From assembly GCA_945878375.1 (NCBI GenBank), contig CAMDWG010000022.1, positions 1 through 58,247 on the forward strand: a stretch of 58,247 nt of DNA, read 5' to 3'. A program made the translations under genes and the position numbers. Under the pieces are notes generated by a model. It was not told the origin of the DNA and made no database searches. It worked only from the letters and a program-made list of their open reading frames with translations. How positions within the stretch are numbered: the stretch's first letter is position 1; each line of letters starts with the position of its first letter. This document shows, piece after piece, positions 7,562 to 15,986 of the stretch. This DNA comes from Roseomonas mucosa (GTDB lineage Bacteria; Pseudomonadota; Alphaproteobacteria; Acetobacterales; Acetobacteraceae).

Positions 7562-8968
7562 TCAGGCAGAAGTTTTTGGCACAATCGTAATGATATTGCC
7601 CACGACGTCTGCGGCGCGGGCAGCGGCCTCCGGACCGGGCTTCGCATAGCGGCGCGTCGTGACAGCGGAAGCGTGGCCCAGGAGGCGCCCTACGGCGTCC
7701 AATCCGATGCCAGCGTCCACGGCCAGCTGTGCCGTCGTGTGCCGCGCGTCATGCAAGCGACGGTGGTGCAGCCCGGCCTCCTTCAGCCGCGCCGTCCAGA
7801 AATCCCTTAGTGCAGTCTCAGACAGATGGCCACGCAGCAGGCGCGCGACCTCCTCCCGATCCACGGTTCCGGCGACGATGTCGCGCCGCTGGTCCGATGT
7901 GCTGGGGAAGACGTACGGGCAGCCCACGCGCTGGTGGGGCTTCATGGTGGAAAGGATCGCCGCGACGGCTTCGGTTATCGGCAGCGTCTTCCGGCCCGTG
8001 CTGCGCTGGGTCTTGTGCCGCCGGATCAGCAACTCGCTAGCCTCGGTGTTCACATCCTCCCAGCGTAGCCGCAGAACCTCATGAAGGCGGGCGCCGGTCG
8101 CGAAGAGCATCCGCAGCGCTCCAGCCTGGATCGGCTTGGCGTCAGCATGACGGTCGACCGCCGCCATGAGGGCAGGGAAGTCCGCGCGCCGCACCGGGTC
8201 GTGCCGCTCGATCACCGCGAACTGGCCTAGGTTTTCGGTCGGGTTGGCCGGGATTTTTCCCATTTCCATGGCCCAGGTGGCGAAGCTGGAGGCGATCCGC
8301 AGGACGGTGTTGCGCGTGCCTTCGGACAGAGGCTCGCCTGTCTTCACGCTGGTGGCGGAACGGGTCCAGCGCAGGACGGTGGCCTTCGTCCAGGCCGATG
8401 CCTTCAGCGTCCCGAAGGCTGGCTTGAGGTAGGCGCCGACCTTGTTGGCGTAGCCGGCCAGCGTCTCCGGTGACATGGCACCTTCGCCGCGCCTTGCGCC
8501 GCGACGTACGATCACCAGCGTTGGCGTGGCGGCCTGCTGCTCGTCCTCCTTGGCGCCCAACTCGACCCGCTTCCTGAGATGCACGAGCCACTGGTCGAGC
8601 AACTCGGCGATGGTCTGTTCTGCCCGTGCCTCGCGCTTTAGCTCCACGGGGTTCTCACCGTTCCTGACGGCGGAGGCATGGCCTTCGGCAGCCTTTCGCG
8701 CAGCCTGTGCCGATGTGGACGCGAAGGTGCCAAGCCCGGCCCTATGCGTCTGGCCGCTGGCGCGGTCCCGGTACTTGTAGACCCAGCTCTTGCCATCCTT
8801 CGCACCACTCTTGGCTGTTGGCTTGAGCTTGAGACCGAAGCCCACGCAGTTCTGGTCCCAGAGGAACACATCGGCGGGACGGTCGCCGGGATGGGAAGCG
8901 GCAAGGGCCACTGCGTCGGACAGCCTGGCGCCACGCCTGATGCGGCCGGTGGTGTTCTCGGTGGTCAT
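7562..8968 (-). CDS. Tyrosine integrase of the genomic island
   Basis: A 468-aa phage-type tyrosine recombinase. The catalytic set is present: Arg294 (TGARLHEVLRLRW), Lys319 (RRHKT), His406 and Arg409 (HDARHTTAQL region at 406-415), His432 (LLGHAS) and Tyr441 (TTRRYA). The N-terminal arm-binding domain (about 25-110, with KSWVYKYRDR and HRAGLGTF) and a core-binding SAM-like domain (about 115-250) come first. The ATG at 8968 is well placed. Its start faces tRNA-Met across about 200 bases that contain three copies of an 11-bp direct repeat. It is the main evidence that the preceding 9 kb is a mobile island. It probably catalyses site-specific integration and excision. Confidence 0.95.
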   Translation of the reverse strand: MTTENTTGRIRRGARLSDAVALAASHPGDRPADVFLWDQNCVGFGLKLKPTAKSGAKDGKSWVYKYRDRASGQTHRAGLGTFASTSAQAARKAAEGHASAVRNGENPVELKREARAEQTIAELLDQWLVHLRKRVELGAKEDEQQAATPTLVIVRRGARRGEGAMSPETLAGYANKVGAYLKPAFGTLKASAWTKATVLRWTRSATSVKTGEPLSEGTRNTVLRIASSFATWAMEMGKIPANPTENLGQFAVIERHDPVRRADFPALMAAVDRHADAKPIQAGALRMLFATGARLHEVLRLRWEDVNTEASELLIRRHKTQRSTGRKTLPITEAVAAILSTMKPHQRVGCPYVFPSTSDQRRDIVAGTVDREEVARLLRGHLSETALRDFWTARLKEAGLHHRRLHDARHTTAQLAVDAGIGLDAVGRLLGHASAVTTRRYAKPGPEAAARAADVVGNIITIVPKTSA

Positions 8969-9035
8969 GGTGCGGCTCTGCTCCGCTGGTTTCGGGGGAG
9001 CTGGCGGTCACCACCGCTCCGACTTCAGAGAAATG

Positions 9036-9071
9036 GGGTAACCAAGCTGGGTAACCAAGGGGGTAACCAAG
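9036..9071. repeat. Three direct copies of GGGTAACCAAG upstream of the integrase
   Basis: Exact 11-bp copies start at 9036, 9049 and 9061, so they are spaced 13 and 12 bases apart, roughly one helical turn. They lie 68 bases upstream of the integrase ATG and about 100 bases from tRNA-Met. Spacing and position fit arm-type sites for the integrase or sites for an excisionase or repressor controlling it. Function is inferred; the repeat itself is directly visible. Confidence 0.8.
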
Positions 9072-9168
9072 TGCTAGCCGTTTGCTGGGGTGATAGTGGT
9101 TTGCCGCCAAAGTCACAAAATTAAATAAATCAATGGGTTGGAATCTTGCTGCATACCTCACGGATTGG

Positions 9169-9245
9169 GGCGGCGTAGCTCAGCTGGTTAGAGCACGGCA
9201 CTCATAATGCCGGGGTCAGCGGTTCAAGTCCGCTCGCCGCTACCA
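9169..9245 (+). tRNA. tRNA-Met (CAT), elongator type
   Basis: The full cloverleaf can be drawn. The acceptor strands GGCGGCG (9169-9175) and CGCCGCT (9235-9241) pair with a terminal G-U; the D-arm is GCTC/GAGC; the anticodon stem CGGCA/TGCCG carries loop CTCATAA with anticodon CAT; the T-arm AGCGG-TTCAAGT-CCGCT is intact. A and an encoded CCA end the gene at 9245. The paired G1-U72 end rules out an initiator tRNA, which keeps position 1-72 unpaired. An Ile2 tRNA (modified CAT) is less likely because the body matches alphaproteobacterial elongator tRNA-Met. Confidence 0.95.
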
Positions 9246-9361
9246 AATTTTCCCTTCATCGTCAGGCTCTTCCGTCAAGTTGCGGCAGTCGTTCGCGGGG
9301 CACTTCGTCGCGCCGGACCGGAGATCCACCGGACAGCCTGCCCACAGCCCAACCGGGGCCG

Positions 9362-10264
9362 CTACGCGGTCTCGCCATCCGCGGCCGCGCGCGGTCCTTT
9401 CGCATCACCCGCCTTGGCTTCCGTCACCAGCCAGTCGCGGAAGGCCGCGATGGCGGGCGGGGTGCGGCCGGGCGGCAGCAGCAGCCAATAGGCCTCCCCG
9501 GTCTCCATCACCCGCCCGGGCAGCGGCGCCAGGCGCCCGCTGCGCAGATCCTCGGCCACGAAGTCCGGTGGGCAGATCACAGCGCCAAGACCTTCCAGCG
9601 CCGCCTGAATGGCCAGGGAGGTGCTCTCGAACAGCAGGGGCGGCGCGGCTGGCGACGGGCGGCGCCCCGCGGCATCCCATAGGCCCCAGTCGCGTGGCCG
9701 CACCCGGCTGCCCAGCCGCGTCAGGCCCCCGGGGCCCGCGCGATGCAGCGCGGCGGGGCTGCCGAAGGCGGCCAGCGTCACGCGTTGCAATTGCGCCGCC
9801 CCTGGGGCCGGTGCCGTCCCCGCCGACCGGATCGCCGCATCCAGCCCTTCGCGCGCGAAATCGACCACCGGCGCGGTGGAGGTAACCAGCTCGATCTCGA
9901 TCCCCGGATGCTGCGCGCGGAAGCGCGGCAGGCGCGGGATCAGCCAGCGCAGCGCCCAGGTGGTATAGGCCCGCACGCGCAGCGGCCCCTGCGCGCCGGC
10001 GCCGAGTTCCGCCGTCGCGGATCGCAGCATATCGAGCGCGCTGCGCACCGCCTCGGCATAGCGCGCCCCGGCTTCGGTCAGCACCACGGCATTGGCGCCG
10101 CGCCGCAGCAGCGCGGTGCCGAGCGTCGCCTCCAGCTCACGCAGGCGGCGGCTGACGGCGGGCTGGGTGACGTTCAGCCGCGCCGCGGCGGCGGTCAGGC
10201 TGCCGGTCTCCGCGACCAGCGCGAAGGCATGCAGCGCGGCGAGCGGAGGCAGGGTGTCGCGCAT
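9362..10264 (-). CDS. LysR-family transcriptional regulator
   Basis: A 300-aa LysR-type regulator with the N-terminal winged helix-turn-helix (AETGSLTAAAARLNVTQPAVSRRLRELE spans residues 18-45) and a C-terminal periplasmic-binding-protein-like effector domain (about 90-290). The ATG at 10264 (MRDTLPPL) gives the usual family length, so the longer open frame is ignored. It is transcribed away from the TctC/PaaG-like/acyl-CoA synthetase operon that begins at 10392. The 127-base shared region is the expected site for its binding, and it probably controls that operon in response to a pathway metabolite. The effector is unknown. Confidence 0.9.
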   Translation of the reverse strand: MRDTLPPLAALHAFALVAETGSLTAAAARLNVTQPAVSRRLRELEATLGTALLRRGANAVVLTEAGARYAEAVRSALDMLRSATAELGAGAQGPLRVRAYTTWALRWLIPRLPRFRAQHPGIEIELVTSTAPVVDFAREGLDAAIRSAGTAPAPGAAQLQRVTLAAFGSPAALHRAGPGGLTRLGSRVRPRDWGLWDAAGRRPSPAAPPLLFESTSLAIQAALEGLGAVICPPDFVAEDLRSGRLAPLPGRVMETGEAYWLLLPPGRTPPAIAAFRDWLVTEAKAGDAKGPRAAADGETA

Positions 10265-10391
10265 CCGGCCAGCATAACCCCGTCTTGGGGTGGAGCAACA
10301 ATTTCTCTCTGGCCCCCCGGCGCTGCCGGGCGCAGACAGGACGCACAACAAGAATGGCCGTGGCGATCCGCCCGGCACGGAGGAACCGCCC

Positions 10392-11366
10392 ATGCGCCGC
10401 CGCACGCTGCTTGCGCTGCCCCCCCTGCTCGCGATGCCGGGCCTGGCCCGCGCGCAATCCGACTTCCCGTCTCGCCCGCTCCGCCTGGTGATCCCCTTCA
10501 CCGCCGGCGGCAGCAACGACATCGTCGGTCGCATGCTGGCCGAGGCGATGGCCGCGCGGCTCGGCCAGTCGATCGTGGTGGAGAATCGCGGCGGCGCGGG
10601 CGGCGTCATCGGCAATGATCTGGTCGCCAAGGCGGCGCCGGATGGGCACACCGTGCTGCTGGCCGGCAGCGGCAGCTTCCTGATCTCCTCCCTCGTCCAG
10701 CCGCGCCTGCCCTATGATCCGGTGCGGGATTTCGCGCCCGTCGGCTATATCGGCGCCGCGCCCAATGTCATCTGCGTCAACCCGCGCGTCGCCGCCCGCA
10801 ACCTCGATGAGCTGCGCGCGGTCGCCCGCGCGTCGCAGACCCCGCTACGCTTCGGCTCGCCGGGCGTCGGCACCACCGGACATGCGCTGGGCGCGATGAT
10901 CGGCGTGGTGCTGGGCGCAGAGCTGGAGGCCGTGCATTACCGCGGGACCGGCCCGGCGCTGAGCGATGTGCTGGCCGGGCGGCTCGAGATCATCACCAAC
11001 GCCTCCGCGCCCTTGCAGCCGCATATCGCGGCCGGCACGCTGCGCGCGCTCGCCATCGCGGGCAAAAGCCGCAGCGCCGCGCTGCCGAATCTCAGCACCA
11101 GCGTCGAACAGGGCTTCCCGGAGCTGGACAGCGCCACCTGGTACGCGCTGCTCGCCACCGGCGGGACGCCGCCGGATCGCATCGCGGTGCTGCACCGCAC
11201 GCTGAACGCGGTGCTGGCGGATGCCGATATCCGCCGCCGCCTGATCGAGAATGGCGTGGACGAGATCGCGCCGAGCCCCACCCCAGCCCACCTCGCCGAG
11301 CTGATGGTGGAGGAACGCACGCGCTGGCAGCGCGTGGTCCAGCGTGCCGGCCTGCGTATCGAATAG
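10392..11366 (+). CDS. TctC-family (Bug) extracytoplasmic solute-binding protein
   Basis: A 324-aa periplasmic receptor of the tripartite tricarboxylate transporter family. Signal peptide MRRRTLLALPPLLAMPGLARA, cleaved near AQS. Family blocks follow: PLRLVIPFTAGGSNDIVGR, then VVENRGGAGGVIGNDLVAK and GTTGHALG, and VHYRGTGPALSDVLAG. The start at 10392 has AGGA about 9 bases upstream. Its operon has no TctA/TctB permease, so it is an orphan receptor that may use a permease encoded elsewhere or act in sensing. Linked genes suggest the ligand feeds a CoA-thioester pathway. The ligand cannot be named from sequence. Confidence 0.9.
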   Translation: MRRRTLLALPPLLAMPGLARAQSDFPSRPLRLVIPFTAGGSNDIVGRMLAEAMAARLGQSIVVENRGGAGGVIGNDLVAKAAPDGHTVLLAGSGSFLISSLVQPRLPYDPVRDFAPVGYIGAAPNVICVNPRVAARNLDELRAVARASQTPLRFGSPGVGTTGHALGAMIGVVLGAELEAVHYRGTGPALSDVLAGRLEIITNASAPLQPHIAAGTLRALAIAGKSRSAALPNLSTSVEQGFPELDSATWYALLATGGTPPDRIAVLHRTLNAVLADADIRRRLIENGVDEIAPSPTPAHLAELMVEERTRWQRVVQRAGLRIE

Positions 11367-11393
11367 ACCCGATCGTTCCTGGAAAGACTGCAC

Positions 11394-12185
11394 ATGACCG
11401 AGCGCACCGCCATCGCCTATGACGTGACCGATGGGGTGGCGACGCTGCGCCTCGACCGGCCGGAGCGGCGCAACGCCATCGACGATGCGATGCGCGGGGA
11501 GATGATCGCGGCGCTGGAGAACGCCGCCTCCGACCCCGCCGTGCGCGCCCTCGTCGTCACCGGCACTGGCAGCGCCTTCTGCGCCGGCGGCGATGTGCGC
11601 GGCATGCGGAACCGCCTGGCCGCGCCGCAGGAAGACGTCGCCTTCAATGGCTGGCGCCGCCAGCAGCGCACGCATCGCGCGGTCGCGCTGCTGCACACCA
11701 TGCCGAAGCCGACCATCGCGGCGGTGAATGGGGCTGCCACCGGGCTCGGCTGCGATGTCGCGCTGTCCTGCGACTTCATCATGGCGGGTGAGAGCGCGCA
11801 GTTCACCATGAGCTTCATCGCCCGCGGCCTGATCCCCGATGGCGGCGGGATGTATTTCCTGCCGCGCCGCGTCGGGCTGGCGCGTGCGAAGGAACTCGTC
11901 TTCACCGGCCGCCGCGTCGGCGCGGCGGAAGCGCTTGCCATCGGCATGGCGGACCGCGTGGTGCCGGACGCCGACCTCACCGCGGCGGCGCAGGATTGGG
12001 CGCGCGCGCTGTCGGCCGGATCGCCGGCCGCGCTCGCGCTGGCGAAGTCGGTCATGGACCGTTCGCTGGAGATGTCCTTCGAACAGGTGCTGGCGGAAGG
12101 CGCGAAGGCGCAGGCGCTCTGCTACACGACGGCCGAGCATCGCGCCTCGGTCGAGGCCTTCCTGGCGCAGTCGAAGCCGCGATGA
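11394..12185 (+). CDS. Enoyl-CoA hydratase/isomerase (crotonase family, PaaG-like)
   Basis: A 263-aa crotonase-fold protein acting on acyl-CoA thioesters. Oxyanion-hole segments are AFCAGGDVRGM (about 62-72) and VNGAATGLGCDVALSCD (about 109-125). The residue equal to the hydratase Glu144 is Asp (GCDVA), and the Glu164 region reads GLIPDGGGMYFLPRRVG. An Asp in a LIPDxGG motif is typical of the PaaG/PaaB isomerase branch rather than of true hydratases, so isomerisation of an unsaturated or ring-derived acyl-CoA is the better guess. It lies 27 bases after the TctC gene and overlaps the next gene by 4 bases (ATGA), so the three are one operon. Confidence 0.85.
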   Translation: MTERTAIAYDVTDGVATLRLDRPERRNAIDDAMRGEMIAALENAASDPAVRALVVTGTGSAFCAGGDVRGMRNRLAAPQEDVAFNGWRRQQRTHRAVALLHTMPKPTIAAVNGAATGLGCDVALSCDFIMAGESAQFTMSFIARGLIPDGGGMYFLPRRVGLARAKELVFTGRRVGAAEALAIGMADRVVPDADLTAAAQDWARALSAGSPAALALAKSVMDRSLEMSFEQVLAEGAKAQALCYTTAEHRASVEAFLAQSKPR

Positions 12186-14236
12186 GCGGCCTGCATCGCC
12201 TGCTGCGGCCACAGAGCGTCGCGGTCATCGGCGCCTCGGCCGATCCCAGCAAGACCACGGGGCGGCCCATCGGCTACCTCCAGCGCCATGGCTTCGCGGG
12301 CGCGATCTGGCCGGTCAATCCGCGCGCGGCGGAGATCGGCGGGCTGCGCTGCTTCCCGGATGTCGCGAGCCTGCCCGGCGCGCCCGATGTCGCCATCGTC
12401 CTGGTCGGGCCGGAACGCGCCGAGGCTGCGGTGCGCGACCTCGCTGCACGCGGCTGCGCCGCCGCCATCGTGCTCGCGGGCGGTTATGCCGAAAGCGGGG
12501 AGGAAGGCGGCGCGCGGCAATCGGCGCTGCGCGATGCGGCGGGGGGGATGCGGCTGCTCGGGCCGAACACCATCGGCCTCGTCAACCTCGCCGACCGCAT
12601 CGTGCTGTCGGCCTCCGGCGCGCTGGAGGTCGAGGACCTTGCGGCGGGCAGCATCTCCCTCGTCTCGCAATCGGGCGGGATTCTGGGCGCGGTGCTGTCG
12701 CGTGGGGCGGCGCAGGGGATCGGCTTCGCGCGGCTCGTCTCCACCGGCAACGAGGCCGACCTCGATGTCGCGGATTTCCTCGACCTGTTCGCCGAGGATG
12801 AGGCGACGCGTGTCATCGCGATCTATGTCGAGGGTCTGCGCCGGCCGGATGCGTTCCGCGCCGCCGCGCTGAAGGCAGCGGCGGCGGGCAAGCCCGTTGT
12901 CGCCTACAAGGTCGGGCGGTCGGAAGCCGGGGCGCGCGCCGCCATTTCCCACACCGGCGCGCTGGCTGGGGCGGATCGCCTCTATGACGCGCTGTTCCGC
13001 CAATTGGGCATCATCCGCGCCGAGCGCTTCGCCGACCTGCTGGATATCCCCGCCGCCCTCGCCTCTGGCCGCCGGCCACGCGGGCGGCGCGTGGCGGTGC
13101 TGACCTCGACCGGCGGGGCCGGCGCGCTGCTGGCCGACAATCTCGGCCTGGCGGGCTTCGACCTGCCGCCGCCGGATGCCGCGACCGCCGCGCGCATCGC
13201 GGCCCTGACGGGGGAGGCGGCGGTGGCCAATCCGCTGGACCTGACGCTCGCAGGGCTGAAACCGGAAGTGCTGGGCGGGTCCATCGCCGCGCTGCTGGAG
13301 AGCGAGAGCTATGATGCGCTCGCCGTCGTCGTCGGTTCCTCCGCGCTCGCGCAGCCGAGGCTTGCGGCGGATGCCATCGCGGCGGGCCAGGCCGCGAGCG
13401 ACAAGCCGTTGCTGGCCTATCTCAGCCCGCATGCGCCGGCCATCGGCGCCGCCCTGCAGCGCCAGGGCATCCCGGCCGCCAGCGCGCCGGAGGCGATCGC
13501 CACCATGCTCGCGGCGCTGGCCGCGCCGCGCCTGGCCGCACAGCCCGCGCCCGCCGTCGCGCCCGCCGATGTCGCGTTGCCATCCGGCCCGCTGGATGAG
13601 GCGGAAAGCAAGGCGCTGTTCACGCGCTTCGGTATCCCGGCTGTCCGCGAACAGGCCTGCGCGACGCCGGCCGAGGCGGCGGCCGCCGCGCACGGGATCG
13701 GTGGCCGACTGGTGCTGAAGGCGCTGTCCCGTCACCTCGCCCACAAGAGCGATGTCGGCGGCGTGCGGCTTGGCCTGGCGGCGGAGGAGATCGAGGCGGC
13801 GGGACATGCGATGCTCGCTCGCGTCACCGCCGCCACCGGCCGCGCGCCCGAAGGTCTGCTGGTGCAGGAACAGCTGGCCGGCGGGGTCGAGATGATCCTC
13901 GGCCTGACGCGCGATCCGCTGCTGGGCACGGCGGTGCTGCTGGGCATGGGCGGCGTGGCGGCGGAGGTCTTCGGCGACACCGCGCTGCGCCTGCTGCCGC
14001 TGTCCGGCGCCGAGGCGGAGGCGATGGTGGCGGAGTTGCGCGGCGCGGTGCTGCTGCACGGCCATCGCGGTGGCCCCGCGATGGATGTCCCGGCGCTGGT
14101 CCAGGCGCTGCTGGATTTCGCCGCGATGGGCGAGGCGCTGGGCGCGCGGCTGGTGACGGCCGAGGTCAATCCGCTGTTCGTCCTGCCGCAGGGCCAGGGC
14201 GTGCGCGCGGCGGATGCGCTGGCGGTCCTGACCTAG
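12182..14236 (+). CDS. NDP-forming acyl-CoA synthetase (acetate-CoA ligase family)
   Basis: A 684-aa single-chain acid-CoA ligase of the NDP-forming type. The order is a CoA-binding Rossmann domain (about 1-140, SVAVIGASADPSKTTGRPIG), succinyl-CoA-ligase-like flavodoxin domains (about 145-440, with the phospho-His motif SHTGALAG near 257) and an ATP-grasp domain (about 470-684, VLKALSRHLAHKSDVGGVRLG). It converts an acid to its CoA ester with ATP, or the reverse reaction conserving ATP. The start ATG overlaps the stop of the crotonase gene (ATGA). With the upstream genes it suggests import, activation and isomerisation of an organic acid. The specific acid is unknown. Confidence 0.9.
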   Translation: MSGLHRLLRPQSVAVIGASADPSKTTGRPIGYLQRHGFAGAIWPVNPRAAEIGGLRCFPDVASLPGAPDVAIVLVGPERAEAAVRDLAARGCAAAIVLAGGYAESGEEGGARQSALRDAAGGMRLLGPNTIGLVNLADRIVLSASGALEVEDLAAGSISLVSQSGGILGAVLSRGAAQGIGFARLVSTGNEADLDVADFLDLFAEDEATRVIAIYVEGLRRPDAFRAAALKAAAAGKPVVAYKVGRSEAGARAAISHTGALAGADRLYDALFRQLGIIRAERFADLLDIPAALASGRRPRGRRVAVLTSTGGAGALLADNLGLAGFDLPPPDAATAARIAALTGEAAVANPLDLTLAGLKPEVLGGSIAALLESESYDALAVVVGSSALAQPRLAADAIAAGQAASDKPLLAYLSPHAPAIGAALQRQGIPAASAPEAIATMLAALAAPRLAAQPAPAVAPADVALPSGPLDEAESKALFTRFGIPAVREQACATPAEAAAAAHGIGGRLVLKALSRHLAHKSDVGGVRLGLAAEEIEAAGHAMLARVTAATGRAPEGLLVQEQLAGGVEMILGLTRDPLLGTAVLLGMGGVAAEVFGDTALRLLPLSGAEAEAMVAELRGAVLLHGHRGGPAMDVPALVQALLDFAAMGEALGARLVTAEVNPLFVLPQGQGVRAADALAVLT

Positions 14237-14292
14237 GGTCCAAACCCAATCATCCACCGGGCGCCCTGCAAATGATTGGGTGTGGACCCTAG
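14233..14292. terminator. Bidirectional hairpin containing both converging stop codons
   Basis: Arms 14233-14253 and 14272-14292 are 21 bases each and complementary with a single mismatch, enclosing an 18-base loop. The TAG of the acyl-CoA synthetase lies in the left arm and the TAG of the convergent EamA exporter in the right arm. No strong T-tract follows on either strand. It probably terminates or stabilises both convergent transcripts. Confidence 0.7.
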
Positions 14293-15191
14293 AGTCGCTC
14301 GCGCTTCTCCAGCGTCACCAGCGCGACCCCCGTGAAGATCAGCGCCGCGGCCGGGATGGTCAGCCATCCCGGGACCTCCGCGAACAGCAGGAAGCCCCAG
14401 AGCAAGCCTGTCAGCGTGACCACGTAGGAGATCTGGCTGGTGAAGACCCCGCCCGCGCGGACCAGCAGCCGAAAATAGAGCAGATAGGCCAGCGCGGTCA
14501 GCACGCCCTGCGCCATCAGCAGGGCCCAGATCCAGCCCGCCCGCGGCAGGCTGAGATGGCCGAGCGGCCACGCCACCAGCGCCGCGCCCGCGGCCGCCAG
14601 CACAAGCGTCCCCGCCGCCTGCGCCAGCGGCGGCGTGCCGCGCACCGCGAATTTCACCGAGAACAAATTGGATGCGGCGTAGCAGACCGGCGACAGCACC
14701 ATGATTGCCGCCCAAGGCAGCAGCGCGGGATCGGGCAGCGCCGCGCCTGGCGCCATCGCAAGCCCGACGCCGAGCATCCCCACCGCCGCGCCGCCCAGGC
14801 TGCGCAGCGTCGCGCGTTCGATCCGCGCCAGGGCGAAGAAGATCACCGTCAAAAGCGCCGTGAGCGGCACCAGCAGCGCGAACAGCCCGGCCGGCGCGCG
14901 CTGAAGGCCGGTGAAGGCAAAGAACTGCGCCAGCGACAGCCCCACGATGCCGCCGGTGGCGTATTGCAGCAGATGCGCGCGGTCCCAGGGCGGAGCTTCC
15001 CGCTTCGCCAGCGCGATCGCGTAGAGCGTCGCCGCCGCCGCCACCGCCGCCAGCGCCGTGATGCCGAGCGGCCGCATCCCCTGTTCCAGCGCCAGCTTCG
15101 CCATGGAGGGCGTGAGCGCCCAGATCGATCCGGCGCCAAGCAGCGCGGCGAGGTTGCTCAGCATTGGCGGCATGCGCGCAGAGGCCGCCAT
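14289..15191 (-). CDS. EamA/DMT-family transporter
   Basis: A 300-aa integral membrane protein of the drug/metabolite transporter superfamily. About ten hydrophobic helices arranged as two five-helix EamA repeats are visible (for example LLGAGSIWALTPSMAKLAL near the start, and TSQISYVVTLTGLLWGFLLF in the second repeat). It would export small metabolites or amino acids across the inner membrane. Starts at 15191, 15173 or 15164 are possible; the first is given, and none has a strong ribosome-binding site. It is divergent from the YgjP-like gene with a gap of about 58 bases and ends in the convergent hairpin. Confidence 0.85.
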   Translation of the reverse strand: MAASARMPPMLSNLAALLGAGSIWALTPSMAKLALEQGMRPLGITALAAVAAAATLYAIALAKREAPPWDRAHLLQYATGGIVGLSLAQFFAFTGLQRAPAGLFALLVPLTALLTVIFFALARIERATLRSLGGAAVGMLGVGLAMAPGAALPDPALLPWAAIMVLSPVCYAASNLFSVKFAVRGTPPLAQAAGTLVLAAAGAALVAWPLGHLSLPRAGWIWALLMAQGVLTALAYLLYFRLLVRAGGVFTSQISYVVTLTGLLWGFLLFAEVPGWLTIPAAALIFTGVALVTLEKRERL

Positions 15192-15249
15192 GCCCCGCGT
15201 GGTGTCAAGCTGTTGCCGCGCAGGCCTGCTCCGCGCCACATTCGGTGCG

Positions 15250-15957
15250 ATGACGCGGCCCGGCACCGAGATCGTGAAGCTCCATGCGCCGCCCCGCGCG
15301 ATCCCGGTGCGGTGGCGCGCCTCCGCGCGGGCCAAGCGCGTCTCGCTCCGCATCTGTCCGCGAGAGGCGGAGGTGGTGGTCACCCTGCCGCATCTCAGCG
15401 GCCGCCGCGCCGGCATCGCCCTGATCCGGGAGCATGCGGATTGGGTGATCGACAAGCTCTCCCGCCTGTCGCCACCGCTGGATTTCGCGCCCGGCGCTGC
15501 CTTGCCGCTGGGTGGCGTGGCGCATGTGATCCGGCATGAGCCGTATCGGCGCGGCGGTCCGTTCCTCGACGGCGCGGCGCTGGTGGTGACGGGGGCGCGG
15601 GCAGCCCTTCCCCGCCGCGTCGCGGATTTCCTGCGGGCGGAAGCGCAGCTTCGCATCGCGCGCCTCGCGCATCCCCATGCGGCGGCGCTCGGCGTGATGC
15701 CGCGGGCGATCCGGGTGAAGGATACGCGCAGCCGCTGGGGCAGTTGCGCGCCGGATGGCACGCTGGCCTTTTCCTGGCGGCTGGTGATGGCGCCGGAATG
15801 GGTCGCCGACTACGTGGTGGCGCATGAGGTCGCGCATATGCGCGAGTTGAATCACTCCCCGCGCTTCTGGGCGCTGCTGGATGGGCTGACCCCGCATCGG
15901 GAGGCTGCGGTGGCGTGGCTGCGCGCCGAAGGCCCCGCGCTGCTGCGCGTGGGGTAA
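15250..15957 (+). CDS. YgjP/SprT-like zinc metallopeptidase (DUF45, M48-type)
   Basis: A 235-aa putative metal-dependent protease. The zinc motif HEVAHM at 192-197 (His192, Glu193, His196) is followed by His202 in ELNHSPRFW, the classic YgjP pattern. The upstream VKDTRSRWGSCAPDGTLAFSW block (157-177) is also diagnostic. The protein lacks signal peptide and membrane helices, so it is cytosolic. The ATG at 15250 is preferred over an earlier ATG at 15190, which would overlap the divergent promoter region. YgjP-like proteins are widespread and poorly characterised; substrates are unknown. Confidence 0.85.
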   Translation: MTRPGTEIVKLHAPPRAIPVRWRASARAKRVSLRICPREAEVVVTLPHLSGRRAGIALIREHADWVIDKLSRLSPPLDFAPGAALPLGGVAHVIRHEPYRRGGPFLDGAALVVTGARAALPRRVADFLRAEAQLRIARLAHPHAAALGVMPRAIRVKDTRSRWGSCAPDGTLAFSWRLVMAPEWVADYVVAHEVAHMRELNHSPRFWALLDGLTPHREAAVAWLRAEGPALLRVG

Positions 15958-15986
15958 GGGTTTCGACCCTGGGGCGCCCCGCTTCC

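Noticed and set aside
9036-9071. Possible start of a CRISPR array
   Set aside because: Repeats are 11 bp with 1-2 base gaps, and there are no spacers or cas genes.
12122-14257. 711-codon minus-strand frame opposite the acyl-CoA synthetase
   Set aside because: Arg/Gln/His-rich shadow of a clear ATP-grasp enzyme; no domain.
14233-14292. IS or transposon end
   Set aside because: The palindrome is fully explained as a shared terminator between converging genes; no transposase or duplication is present.
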